Below, piece after piece: positions 23,315-34,819 of a DNA stretch of 64,000 bases. The notes under the pieces are model-generated. The model had not been told where the DNA came from, ran no database searches, and saw nothing but the letters and a program-made list of their open reading frames with translations. This DNA is from Siphonodentalium dalli (taxonomy: Eukaryota; Mollusca; Scaphopoda; Gadilida; Siphonodentaliidae), in contig CP136068.1 in NCBI GenBank assembly GCA_032622095.1, positions 50,214,443 to 50,278,442 on the forward strand. The letters run 5' to 3'. Position 1 is the first letter of the stretch. Every line of letters begins with the position of its first letter. Position numbers and translations under genes: made by a program.

Positions 23315-23750
23315 AGCTGGTGTGCCCGACTTCGTCCGGGCTATGAAGGGATTTCTTTGTGATCGCCTCTGTCTGGGCAGAATATTGTTCGATCGGTCCA
23401 GAAACGTGCCTTTATGAGCATTTGAGCGAGGTCAAGTTCAAGGTCAAGGTCGCACGTGAAACTGGACACGCCCATATTGTTCCCGGGATCAAAGTAGGCC
23501 TACATACCAAATTTGAATCGGATCGGCCGAGGTCCAGAAACATGCCTATATGAGCGTAAATGAGCAAGATCAATGTCAAGGACATGGTCGCAAATGAAAT
23601 TGGACCCACCCATATTGTTCCCGGGATCAAAGTAGGCCTATATACCAAAATTTGAGTCGGATCGGTCGAGCAGTATTCGAGTCTGTAACACTCAATCATA
23701 CATACACACCCTCACACACACAGACAGAAGTTCCAAAATAGATAATATAT
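23315..23750. repeat. Dispersed lophotrochozoan-type repeat
   Basis: Begins 'actagctggtgtgcccgacttcgtccgggc', has two imperfect tandem copies of 'cccatattgttcccgggatcaaagtaggcctata', and ends in (ACAC)n with CAGACAG. Members of this style are common in marine invertebrate genomes. The superfamily is not assigned. Confidence 0.5.
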
Positions 23751-24154
23751 TTCAAACCTGACACACTCTTAAGGTTGGATAATTTCCAACTGAAGGCCAT
23801 TTCAGACCAAACTTTTGGTTTCAAACATTATAATCCCTTCTAATTACTGGTTGGAAGTTCAAACAATGATAACAGTTTCAACCTATACATGTATATGTGG
23901 TGTAAAATGTCCAACTAATGTTGTGTCAGGCATGAAATTTCCAACTTTTGAATATTTTGACATAAGTTGGGGGTGACCCCCTCTATCACCACGGCTATGG
24001 TCAAGTGGAAGGGCACGATTCCGTCGTTCTGTGCATATATGTCACTTACGGTGTGCAGTCGTGTCCAAATTAGTTTAAATATACCATTAATAAGCTACTC
24101 GATCGTATACGCATTGAGGTTTGAAACTAAGAATGGTACCCCTTGTCTCCTTAC

Positions 24155-24239
24155 CTTCAAGAAAGCGTCTACGGCATCGATGGCCTTCTTGTGTTCAGTT
24201 CTTGCCTTCCTCTTTACTAGATTGAGCTTCCCGCGCTCC
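24155..24239 (-). CDS. Gene C exon 1 (first one found)
   Basis: Minus strand: 3' splice site 'gcctttgatggtttgtag', 85 nt, 5' splice site TTGAAG then gtaagg. It starts with one base completing a codon (incoming phase 2) and ends in phase 0. Peptide ERGKLNLVKRKARTEHKKAI then DAVDAFLK, strongly helical and basic. Upstream exons must lie to the right, beyond the minisatellite and the 13.7-kb element; the only phase-compatible candidate seen is near 40446-40479. Confidence 0.75.
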
Positions 24240-24327
24240 CTACAAACCATCAAAGGCAAAATATTTATTTTAAAGTCGATGTTTAAAATAGGAAACACTA
24301 GATAGTAAAGCAAATATGAAGCAATGA

Positions 24328-24954
24328 ACACTCATACTGAGTCCGTGCCCCCATGACACTCATACTGATTCCGTGCCCCCATAACACTCATACTGAGTCC
24401 GTGCCTACATAACACTCATACTGAGTCCGTGCCTACATAACACTCATACTGAGTCCGTGCCTCCATAACACTCATACTGAGTCCGTGCCTCCATGACACT
24501 CATACTGAGTCCGTGCCCCCATAACACTCATACTGAGTCCGTGCCCATATAACACTCATACTGAGTCCGTGCCCCCATAACACTCATACTGAGTCCGTGC
24601 CTCCATAACACTCATACTGAGTCCGTGCCCCCATAACACTCATACTGAGTCCGTGCCTACATAACGCACATACTGAGTCCTTGCCCCCATAACACTCATA
24701 CTGAGTCCGTGCCTACATAACACTCATACTGAGTCCTTGCCTACATAACGCTCATACTGAGTCCTTGCCCCCATAACACTCATACTGAGTCCTTGCCCCC
24801 ATAACGCTCATACTGAGTCCGTGCCTACATAACACTCATACTGAGTCCTTGCCTACATAACGCTCATACTGAGTCCTTGCATCCATGACACTCATACTGA
24901 GTCCGTGCCTACATAACGCTCATACTGAGTCCTTGCCCACATAACACTCATACT
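24328..24954. repeat. 28-bp minisatellite, left part
   Basis: About 22-23 copies of a 28-bp unit containing CACTCATACTGAGTCCGTGC. Variants CGTGC/CTTGC and CCCCC/CTACA/CTCCA alternate, and CTTGC becomes common toward the right end. The array stops inside a unit, exactly at the left tip of the 13.7-kb element. Confidence 0.95.
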
Positions 24955-25104
24955 CCCATATAAAAATGTACCTGGGTAAATCCACCCAGGTTGTTTGGGC
25001 CGAAACCCAGGTAAAATTCTATCTACCAAGACATCCACCAACCATCAAGACCCCGCAAAACCTGGGTTTTACCATGATTTACCCACCTGAAACTGGATAA
25101 AAAC

Positions 25105-25740
25105 CCTGGTATGGATAAACATGGGTGTAATTACCCAGGTGACCAGACCCAGGTGTACCCTACATGGGTGTTTCCCACCCAGGTGTACCCTGGTGTTTCC
25201 TACCTGGGTGTTTCCCCACCCAGGTGTACCATGGTGTTATTCACCCAGGTGTACCCTGATGTTTCCTACCTGGGTGTTTTCCACCCAGGTTACCTAGGTG
25301 TTATTCACCCAGGTGTACCCTGGTGTTTCCTACCTGGGTGTTTCCCACCCAGGTGTACCTTGGTGTTATTCACCCAGGTGTACCCTGGTGTTTCCTATCT
25401 GGGTGTTCCCCACCCAGGTGTACCTTGATGTTTCCAACCCAGGTGTACCTTGGTGTTTTCTTACGCCGGTGTACCTTGGTGTTTTCTTACCCAGGTGGAT
25501 TTCTCATTGAGATGCACCTGGGTTAGAAAACCCCAAGGTACACACAGGTAAGGAAACACCAAGGTACACCTGGGCAGGAAAACACCAAGGTACACCTGGG
25601 TAAGAAAACACCAAGGTACACCTGGGTAAGAAAACACCCAGGTACAACTGGGTGGGAAACACCAAGGTACACATGGGTAGGAAACACCAAGGAACACCTG
25701 GGTGAATAACACCAAGGTACACCTGGGTGGGGATACCAAA
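25105..25740. repeat. Fold-back minisatellite of ACCCAGGTGTACC units
   Basis: From about 25105 to 25500 units of 'acccaggtgtaccctggtgtttcc(t)' run forward; after 'gatttctcattgagatgc' they run as the reverse complement to 25740. The transcript of either strand would fold on itself. Overlapping frames translate as repeats of VYPGVSYLGV or VPWCF and are not genes. Confidence 0.9.
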
Positions 25741-26899
25741 GTGAAATGATGAGGATGGCAATGAAGTAGATTTTGATGGGATTCAGGGGTATTGTTATCA
25801 ATGGAGTTGTTTTAGTATAATAGAACATTAAGGAAACTGATTGTGCAGCAATACAAGTTTATTCAAGGACAACAAACTAACTAAAGATAAAATACATGTA
25901 TAGAAACACATGTAATATATACATATATAAACTCATTAAACTGCATGGGTTAAAACTTACTGACAACAAGAGTTGGGTTAAAATTTTGATTAAAAAACAC
26001 TTGCAAATTCCCTCTGCATACATGTATATGGTATGTTAGGCAAGTTACATGTACATGTAGTTACAATGTATACCGGTACATGACATACCGGTGGACACAA
26101 AAATCATTATTTTAGTTCCAATGTCATTTACCAGAATACATGTACATGTACATGTTGTACCTTGCAACTACATCTACAGTGAGGTAGTTTTGTCTCATTT
26201 AAACTTTCTAAATGGGTTTCTCCCTTTGAATGACATAAACTAATGTGAGTATACACATGAGCTGTGATGTGAAATACACACCAAAAAATTATTTCTTAGT
26301 CTGAGGACATGTTTCCTGTCATTATCTTACTGCTTACAAATATAGATTTGTAATAATGTGCTGTAATTCTCCAGAAATAGTCATATTTTGTCCTGGTTCA
26401 TAAGAACACATTATTTCTTAGTGTTAGAAGGACATGTTGCCTGTTATTATTTGACTCATAAACCCCCAAATGTACATGTAAACAGAACATTTGGGAAAGA
26501 GACACACCATCTTTATCCTTTTTTATATCAGTAGCAATTGATGAGATAGCAAAATATGCTAAAAATAGATTTCAGATGGTAGAGATTAAACAATCACATT
26601 AATTGCACCAACTCGAAACAGTTAACATACCCTGTAGAATATAGACTATGATCAAGGAGGGTGTCACACACACCCCCACCCCGCTTTGGTATGTGATATT
26701 CAAGCCATTTTCAGGTGGTATGCTATATACATACCCAATGTTATCTGGTACTAGGATTTCACACGGCAATATAACCGGCATTCACGATTCAGCAAAAAGG
26801 CTAGTATGCAGATATAATAGCAGAAAATTATACAAATTTTGAGTATTTTCCAGCTTAAACAGACCCAAGTGATATATTTGTATCTAATTCAGTCTAATG

Positions 26900-27300
26900 G
26901 CTCTTGATATGTTGATGTTTTGGATACTATTTCAGCAAATGTGGCTTCATTGGGGCATCAGCTTGTCTGAAAAATATATTAAGGACCCCTAAATCCGATA
27001 CTACATTTCAGAACAATCCAACCAGTGTCCCATGAAATGGTGGATAATAAACTATCATACCAAATTTGATTCAGATTTGAACACACAAACTAAAATTATG
27101 ATGCGGAAACCAGAAATTAACACAATTCTAAGTCGAAAAAGGGCCATAACTCTCGCAAAAATGGGCGGAGCACACCCATATTCGAACTTGACCTGTATTT
27201 TGGTCTGAATCGTCTGATAAACTTACATACCACATTTGGTTCAGATATGATCACACAAACTGAAGTTATCACCCGGAAACCTACAATTTTCAAAGTTTAA
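26900..27300. repeat. Dispersed repeat with GGGCCATAACTC
   Basis: Contains 'aagtcgaaaaagggccataactct' and two copies of 'ggttcagat.tgatcacacaaactgaa'. It is related to the block at 55980-56310. No gene. Confidence 0.5.
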
Positions 27301-27310
27301 ATGTCTATTA

Positions 27311-27671
27311 GGCGACACCAATTTTAAGTCTGGTTTACGAACATGTGGGCTGATGTGGGGAGAAAAAAAGTAGATGCAGGAGGGAAAAAAATAAAAATCC
27401 AAAAAATTGTCCCCCCAATTTATATCAAGAAAATCTTGAAATTTTACATAAATTTTACAAAAATTGTGAAAAAAAAAAATTTCCAATGAAATTCTGAACC
27501 AAACAAGACATTTCTTGTCATGAAATACATGAAAATATGGATCTGCAAATGATCGTAAGCAGAACCGGATGCGACAGCACATGAAAATCAGTACGCGTAA
27601 AAAAAATGTTCATGAAATGGAAAAAAGTTGTAGGAGGTGTTCGTAAACCGGACTTAAAAATTGGTGTCGCC
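27311..27671. mobile_element. Harbinger-like MITE, copy 1
   Basis: Ends GGCGACACCAATTTTAAGTC and inverted GACTTAAAAATTGGTGTCGCC, flanked on both sides by TTA. TWA 3-bp duplications and GGC termini fit PIF/Harbinger. The interior matches the copy at 32914-33278 in the opposite orientation. The 113-codon frame on the minus strand is the element's own sequence, not a gene. Confidence 0.75.
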
Positions 27672-27701
27672 TTATGTGTATATAACTCATATAGCTAACT
27701 A

Positions 27702-28642
27702 TTAAAGGTGTTCAATCAGATTCGATGGTCCCCATATAATTAGATTCCAACAACAATTTTTTTAGAAATGCTGCTTCAGTTATCAGAATCGATTAATTGC
27801 CCAAAAATAATGCTAACCACTGTCAACTACATGTATAGTATAAAATTGCCTGATACGTTATATTTATCAACATGCTGTTCGACGAAGTTTGGCCTTATTA
27901 TCAACACAAAGTCTCTTCATTTTAGAGTTATCCATCTTCATCCGCAATTTGGTCTGAGACCGTCGGCTCGTCAATTTTTTCTGGGCCACTATTAAGTATC
28001 GATGGTGATAAATATTAAAATTTCAACAATCGATTTCTAATAACTCTGAGCTTTGATACATGCTTTGGTCCCTCGACTTGATTAAAATATTTTTTTACCC
28101 CCCCCCCCCCCCGATTCCATATACATGTAAATAGTAAATGAGGGGCACTTAATCGGATTATGCATCTTTAAACTGTATTTGAATTTAAAGATGCATAATC
28201 CGATTAAGGGCCCCCTGAATTAACGCTCGCACATTACTATTTATTTGGACTTGGGGGTAAAAGATATTTGGTACGAGTCGAGGAACCCACCTATCAAAGC
28301 TCAGAGTTATTAGATATCAATTTTTGAAATATACTATTTTTCACGATCAAGAATTAATAGTGGCCCACGGTCTCGGACCAAATTTCAGATGAAGATGGAT
28401 AACTCTAAAATCAAGAGGCTTTCTGTTGATAATAAGGCCAAATTTTGTAGAACAACATGTTGATAAATAACATATGTCAGGCAATTGTATACTTTAGTTG
28501 ACAGTGGTTAGCATTATTTTAGGGCAATTAATCAATTCTGATACCGTAACTGAAGCAGCCTTTCTAAATACAAATGTATGATGTTGTTGTTGTTGGAATC
28601 TGATTATATGGGGATCATCGAACCGGATTGAGTACCTTTAAA
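27702..28642. mobile_element. Two AGGTACTC-family elements as a 940-bp palindrome
   Basis: Arms of about 460-470 bp (27702-28172 and 28184-28642) are inverted copies separated by 11 bp. Matched landmarks include 'ttaaaggtgttcaatcag' with 'ggattgagtacctttaa', 'gatgcataatccgatta' at the centre, and 'atgttgataaataac' with its inverse. The left arm carries a C-run and small indels. The outer edges are TTAA-like. Confidence 0.8.
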
Positions 28643-29320
28643 ATGAACTGTATCCAGTATAAACATTTTAGACCTGATAATTAATTAGAGCATGCAGTCC
28701 CTGTTGACATGCGGTATCCGCTGGTAATCTTACCACAGTAATATGTGTTAACTGTGATAACCAAGTTAATTGTTTTTACCACAAAAATTCTGAAATCTAT
28801 CTAGACATATTGAAACAATAAACAACATTTCTGGTGTGGCTACAATGTCAACTTTAAAACAAAATTCATATAAACATCGCATGAAAAATACAGCCTAACT
28901 GCAAATGTGAGGTGGACCACATTCTGCGGCGGTATAACTGACTGCGGTTGATCGCATGAACACGCCTGAATACTGCAGTAATACCCGGTGGTCAACCTTT
29001 ATAAGGCGAGTTGATTAATTAAAGCATAGCTGTAATTTTACATGTATGTTCTATGGACTTTGTTGGGAAAGAGAATATAGCTGTGCGACAATGGATGATA
29101 TTTCCCCACCTCAGCAGGTGTCGATTACAGAAAAATATACCAAACATACTGGTAGTCTGTTAATCCTGATGAGCTAAGTTAGAAATTTTTCAATCGAAAC
29201 CTCATAAAAAAAATATAAATTCAGTTCTCAATTTTCGAACACTTCAGGAAATTGTTCAAAAATATTGTTAAAAGATGCCCATTCGATTTGACACTGTAAA
29301 TATACCCCTGTTCAAGTGTT

Positions 29321-29428
29321 CCTGCTAATGTGCTATGGTGCGGTTGGGTCCTGCTTAATTGCTATGAATTGCACTACCCGCATCATAGCAATTCAGCAGG
29401 ACCACCAGCATCATAGCATATTAGCAGG
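29321..29428. repeat. 108-bp imperfect hairpin
   Basis: CCTGCTAATGTGCTATGGTG pairs with the closing CATCATAGCATATTAGCAGG; an inner GGTCCTGCTTAATTGC pairs with GCAATTCAGCAGGACC. Likely a small fold-back element. Confidence 0.7.
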
Positions 29429-29854
29429 ACCACTTGGCCAGTGGTAAAATAGTTTGTTTTCCATACGGATATGTGTTTTCAAATAATCATGTAATGATAT
29501 CTATCATACATGTATATGATCCCATTTATAGGTTTTATTCATCACGGTCAGATAAACTTTGTATACAGACAGTTTTACCAAACTTAGAATTTGTATTAGG
29601 TGCTTTCATTGTAGCTGTAATTACTAGTATTAAAAGTGGGCTCAATAAAGTTTGTTTTATCATTTATGCTCATTTGGAATTTGGATGCTATTTAATTCTG
29701 TTTATCTATATAATTGGCTGCACTGCTAAATTTTGACTCATTTCAGTCATTTGATGTCAGTACATGTAGTTGTCCATCGAAATGGCGAACACAACCAAAG
29801 ACAAATTACAAGAGGAAAGACAACAAATAAATTTGATGTGCACTAAAACAGATA

Positions 29855-30016
29855 CAGTAGTGCCCTAAGAAATCGACCCCTTAACCACAGCAGAATTATG
29901 TGTAACTTTTCAGGATTTAGTCGGATATATGGCTTGTTGCCATTCATCGGAAAGCTCTCCCCGAGTTACCCGTAATTCTGCTGTGGTTAAGGAGTCGATT
30001 AATTAGAGCATTACTG
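29855..30016. mobile_element. Palindromic Tc1/mariner-like MITE, copy 2 (right arm shortened)
   Basis: TA flanks at 29853-29854 and 30017-30018; ends CAGTAGTGCCC and GAGCATTACTG. The inner part of the right arm is deleted between 'gaaagctct' and 'gttacccgtaattctgc'. Confidence 0.75.
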
Positions 30017-30616
30017 TAGTTACAAATGTATGTCTAGCCTCTTGTGAAGTGGTGTGTCACTAATAAGATCTTTAATTCACATACATGTACTATATACCGG
30101 TTCAAGCGTTTACAAGTGTCAGGCATCGAGAAACTGACCAAAAGTTTTGGTAGTATATAATATAGGCTAGCACTGCACCTGGGCTACATGTACATGTACT
30201 GTAAGTGATTATAATGTACTATTTTTATATTCTGCCGTGAAAGTGTTGCTGAATGAAATTTAAGTTTACCCCGATATTCTAAGTCCGCTCGACTAAGATG
30301 GGGTTTTTCTCGAAAACCGATATCTGAATATAAATGTACGTCTTCCACTGGTTGGTATTCCCTCTAAATTGACTAATTTTAACTGATTAGATTAGCCCTG
30401 GTATGGAAAACTCTAACTGTTATAGCCCGATGAGCGGTTTACTGATGCCCGCCGGGGTTTACTGCCAACAGCGGTGATGATATGATGACCAGCGTTGTGC
30501 ATGGCATATGTTGATCCAGGTAAGAATGCTACCATACATTCCAAACATTCATTAAATATCTTATTAATAGTAACCCAAACTACACAAGAGACTAGTATAA
30601 CTAAGATTGGGCTCGA

Positions 30617-30705
30617 TTAATGATGTGACACTTTCAGTACTTCATTTACTAGTAGCCTGGTACTGGTGGGCTTGGCTGCAGATACTTGTTTGGCGTGTTT
30701 GAGGC
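30617..30705 (-). CDS. Gene F candidate terminal exon
   Basis: Minus strand: polypyrimidine acceptor (ctgcccttgtggcttgtgccacag) followed by 2 nt and LKHAKQVSAAKPTSTRLLVN then EVLKVSHH and TAA. The frame is open further upstream (ILIDSAALVACATG), so an earlier acceptor is possible. It lies inside the 13.7-kb element. No family recognised. Confidence 0.45.
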
Positions 30706-31193
30706 CTGTGGCACAAGCCACAAGGGCAGCAGAATCAATTAAAATTTCTCTTATTGTAGTGTAGTACATGTACATGAATAGTACCGGTAGTACAGCACAC
30801 ACAGAGGTATATGGTGCCGGCACATGTACATATATTTTCTCTGTTTTCACACATGTTTTTTTCAATTTAACAAAATGAGTCTTTTATGACACATACTAAA
30901 GTGAAAGTAGGCTTACATGTATATAATGTGCACACAGTATACAGGTACATGTACTGATATATTACATTGAAATACAGTCCGAGTACAATGATATAGCAAA
31001 ATTATGCATAGTAGAATAACAACCTTTTGTACAAACAGTCCTGACAATGATATACCGGGATATCATGGTGATAGTTCATACATTTGGAATTACCGAATAC
31101 CCGAGTTTGTGGTTAGACCGCTTCATGCGATGTTTATGTGAATTTTTATTTTTAAGTCGGCATTGCATAGTCCTATAGACCACACCAGAGATT

Positions 31194-31305
31194 TTTTTTA
31201 TTTTCTTCTGCAATAGCAAATGTCGGTCAGTGACCAACTTATGTTTATGCAATCGATACAATCTGGTTCTGCTTTTGATGTCCAGTTCGATATTTGTGGT
31301 GTGTT
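31194..31305 (-). CDS. Gene F candidate exon 4
   Basis: Minus strand: acceptor 'ttatatttttgcacaag' then 2 nt and a K/R-rich frame HTTNIELDIKSRTRLYRLHK then HKLVTDRHLLLQKKIKKIS. The frame stays open to about 31086, so the 3' end is uncertain; a donor at TCTG/gtgtgg would join the terminal exon in phase, and other donors exist. The opposite strand also has a 96-codon open frame preceded by a pyrimidine-rich acceptor, so strand is not settled. Confidence 0.35.
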
Positions 31306-31528
31306 CTTGTGCAAAAATATAATTCTAACTAATGCGCCAAAAATCAGGTTTATAAATTTATCCATTCTTGAGCAAGAGCAACTCGTAAAACTTGTACGGT
31401 ATAACATTCCAAACTGCGTATTTCTGCTATCGAACCATATGATAATAATGTTGAACCGGACATCGAAATCTGAACCGCATTTATGGATTGCAGCACGTGA
31501 TGTTGAATAAACAGTTATAGAGGATATA

Positions 31529-31745
31529 CAGTAATGCTCTAATTAATCGACTCCTTAACTACAGCAGAATTATGGGTAACTTTTCAGGATTTAGTCGGAA
31601 ATATGGGTTGATGCCATTCATCGGAAAGCTCTCGGTGAGAGCTTTCAGATGAATGGCAACAAGCCATATTTCGGACTACATCCTGAAAAGTTACCCATAA
31701 TTCTGCTGTAGTTAAGGAGTCGATTAATTAGCTCTAGAATAACTG
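31529..31745. mobile_element. Palindromic Tc1/mariner-like MITE, copy 3
   Basis: TA flanks; ends CAGTAATGCTCTAATTAATC and a slightly degraded inverse ending ATAACTG. Full-length fold-back arms around 'gaaagctctcggtgagagctttc'. Confidence 0.75.
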
Positions 31746-32913
31746 TAACATGGTTTATAATATACAAATGTATACTGTATGGGAAACATCAGAGGTTTAC
31801 AAAGTAATAAAAACAGTTGATTTGTTCTTTATTCATGTGGTTATATACACATATTCTAAAAATAAATGTCCTTTACAACGTGGATCAATGAAATGCGGTT
31901 GTTGCATTTAAAATGCATTGAGGGTGCATTGTGTCACGCCACTTTGTAAATGCCTTAACGACAGCATTTAAATTAAATGCACTGCATTGGGAATAATCGC
32001 AGTCGCATTGAAATTACCGATCATTGCGCCGAAAAAGTATACTAGTATGAATACCCAAATAACGATACGATAGTGTATTTTGCAATTTTAGTTTTAATTT
32101 TGTTTAATTTAAATTCACATCTGAATAATTCTGTGTTATTTTCCCACTCCTGGTGTACATGTTCGGAATCGGACATTCATGATGTATTTTCTATTCAAAA
32201 TGGAATAAACATAAATAAACACTGTTGACATTAATTGTTTTATAATCAGAATCTGAGAATCATGATTCTCATTTTGATTCTAGTAAAAAGTCTTGATTCC
32301 CTGTAGAAAGTGAAACACTTAACATTTTGATTATTGCAAAAAATCTGATGGATTTTAAGGCCTGCATCAAGACATTTGTTTGTGAATAAATCAAGGTAAA
32401 TGTGTTAAAATATGAACGCATTTACAAATGCGTTGCTCCAAAATCGCAAAGTAGATTCGAACATGTGGTCGCTTTTCTAAGAAATTTGTGAGTGCTCTGT
32501 ACATGTACATACATGTAAGTTACTTGACCAACTACATGAGGAGTCGAGGGACACAATCAATGAGGACGTTTGTACTAAAAAAAAAATTTACGCAAGGAAC
32601 GAACACAAGGCCAATTTGGGTCTGTACTTTTATTAACTTTCAATGGAATTTCACCCCCTGCACTATTATTTTGGCCTGCACTTTTATTTGGAGCCTGAGA
32701 GTAAGTTGCATTGACATTTATTTTCACGAATTACCATGCTAAGGAACATTGCAACTGGTTTGAAGTAACATGATCGCGTTGCGTCAACACTGGAACTGCA
32801 TTGATGGTAATTTTCAACATGGTCTCACTGAGGTTCTATCAAATATAAATACTAGTATGGTTGAGGGGGACAATTATTTGAGAATATGTGAACCTGTGTT
32901 AACATGAGCCTAA

Positions 32914-33278
32914 GGCGACACCAATTTTTAAGTCTGGTTTACGAACACCTCCTACAACTTTTTTTCCATTTAATGAAAAAAATTTAACTTTTTTTGTCCC
33001 AAAATATTTTACACGCATACTGATTTTCATGTGCTGTCGCATCCGGTTCTGCTTATGATCATTTACATATCCATATTTTCATGTATTTCATGACAAGATA
33101 TGTCTTGAATTCAAAAACATTTTTTCACAATTTTTGTAAAATTTATGTAAAATTCCACGATTTACTTGATATAAATTGGGGGGGGGGACAATCTTTTTTA
33201 TTTTTATTTTTTCCCCTCCTGCATCTACTTTTTTTCTCCCCACATTATCGTAAACCAGACTTAAAAATTGGTGTCGCT
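32914..33278. mobile_element. Harbinger-like MITE, copy 2 (opposite orientation)
   Basis: Ends GGCGACACCAATTTTTAAGT and ACTTAAAAATTGGTGTCGC, flanked by TAA on both sides. The interior is the reverse complement of 27311-27671, with a longer G-run. Confidence 0.75.
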
Positions 33279-33385
33279 TAAATATCATCTGATGGAGTCA
33301 AAATCATTGAACCGTCACTTATGCATGCACATGTACATGTAGTCTTGATGTTGAGTCTGGCTTTCATCATTTTCATTAGTTTTAC

Positions 33386-33492
33386 GGTTTCCACCAAAGG
33401 TTGAGGTGCCATGGAACAACTGTATGGCATCGTATACTGTTATCTTCCGAGTAAATATGGAGTCTCTAATTCTTTTATCAGTCACGCATCTA
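33386..33492 (-). CDS. Gene F candidate exon 3
   Basis: Minus strand: acceptor '...ccatttgatgag' (weak tract), 107 nt, donor GGAAACC then gtaaaa. It accepts phase 2 (TA+T) from exon 2 and leaves phase 1. The peptide starts RCVTDKRIRDSIFTRKITVY and ends STFGGN. The frame runs open beyond the donor to 33315, so it could also terminate there. Confidence 0.4.
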
Positions 33493-34057
33493 CTCATCAA
33501 ATGGTATAATACTTAAATATTTGTAGTCCAGCCTGTCCAGGTGATCTCGACTGCACAGTACATGTATAAACATTCATCTGCAGTGTGTTTTAATTTTCTT
33601 TGCCGTGTAACAACTGTTGTCCCAAGTTTCAATGCCTTGTCCTCCTGGTATGTAGGGATTACCAATTTACAATTGCCGTGTTTTAATTTGCAATTTTGAT
33701 GATGACGCTCACTTGTTGATAATTTTCTTTGTCGTGTGTAACAACTGTTGTACCAAGTTTCTACGCAGCGTCCTCCTGGTAATTAGGGATTACCGTAGTT
33801 TAGTCATGAACGTAGTGCGTATCCTTCTACTGGACAAGAAGCAGCAATCTGTGAAAGCGGTCATGTTGACCTAGGATTACCGGTGCCTTTAATAGTGTCA
33901 GATGCATCATTGCCAGTTAATGTACATTAGAGTGGAACTTAATTAACAATGTCACATTGACACAGTACTCAGTTAAGACCAGTAAAACAGCAAAAGTAGT
34001 ATTATTGTACAGCAGGCTTATCACTATCAGTACTTACTACATGTACAGACCCCTTAC

Positions 34058-34120
34058 TATCGTGGATCAAACTTCTCAATTCTTCGTCTTCTGGACAGGT
34101 TCATGAGCAGGCCACTGGCA
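34058..34120 (-). CDS. Gene F candidate exon 2
   Basis: Minus strand: acceptor 'accgtacaagcatgctgcag', 63 nt, donor CGATA then gtaagg. It starts with the single base that completes the codon left open by exon 1 and reads ASGLLMNLSRRRRIEKFDPR, ending in phase 2. It contains a run of four arginines. Both splice sites are good. Confidence 0.5.
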
Positions 34121-34297
34121 CTGCAGCATGCTTGTACGGTAATACAAATTCAATTTTGCGTATTGTTCTAGCGAGACAATATTCTGGTTATGGGCAGATG
34201 GCCAGGTAGCTGAGGTACTGTTCAATACTATAGTTGATCCGTTTCGTTATCGTAGCTTAATTCTTACTGTTCCGGGAATTGAAATATTTTTTGTCAC

Positions 34298-34335
34298 CTG
34301 AAATTCAGTCTTTTTCGATATTTGCGCACATCCAT
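34298..34335 (-). CDS. Gene F candidate first coding exon
   Basis: Minus strand: ATG at 34335 reads MDVRKYRKRLNF and breaks in phase 2 at TTTCAG then gtgaca. A TATA box (TATATATAAG) lies about 20-30 bp upstream of the ATG. The frame and phase agree with exon 2. The start of the protein is highly basic. Confidence 0.5.
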
Positions 34336-34352
34336 GCGGAAAAATAGGCGAA

Positions 34353-34363
34353 TCTTATATATA
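34353..34363 (-). promoter_or_regulatory. TATA box upstream of gene F
   Basis: CTTATATATAAG reads as a TATA box on either strand. On the minus strand it is only about 20-30 bp ahead of the first ATG, so the 5' UTR would be very short if this is the promoter used. Confidence 0.35.
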
Positions 34364-34819
34364 AGTCCACAGTTTATCCGTTTGTAGCCAATACACCATT
34401 TCCTTCTGTCAATCCGCGTTGATTCGCGACAAAATTTACTCAAAACACCACAAGGAATTCTCCGCGCTAAAATGAAGAACGGTAACTAAAAGTTAAGATT
34501 GTAATTTGGCTGCAGAAACGAAACGAAACGAATTTTTAAACACAATAATTGTATTCACTTATATTTTCCTGTTGGTATATGGTCTACTTTAGTATACGCA
34601 ATCATTTATTTGAAATAATAAGTATCACTTAGAGAATAATTCTTACTGATCATTAGAAATATCTTTATTTTGTATCCCTTTAATATTAAATAATGGCCCT
34701 GAAAATTGTCTGTTTGTCAGTTTAATGTTCACTAATTATAGCTAGGCTGTTAGATAAAGTATGATATTGCTTCATTTGTCCGGGGTAGTGTATTGTCATA
34801 CTGTCATAATAAACTTCAA

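Noticed and set aside
25111..25828. Several 60-105 codon frames rich in VYPGVSYLGV or VPWCF
   Set aside because: Translations of the ACCCAGGT minisatellite on both strands.
31220..31510. A 96-codon plus-strand frame after a pyrimidine-rich acceptor, ending at GAATAA
   Set aside because: The opposite strand gives exons that join in phase with gene F, so I preferred that reading; the plus-strand reading remains an alternative.
33815..33860. A possible minus-strand terminal exon IAASCPVEGYALRS-stop after 'accgctttcacag'
   Set aside because: Joining it to the preceding gene F exon would create a stop (TA+A), and it fits no other model.
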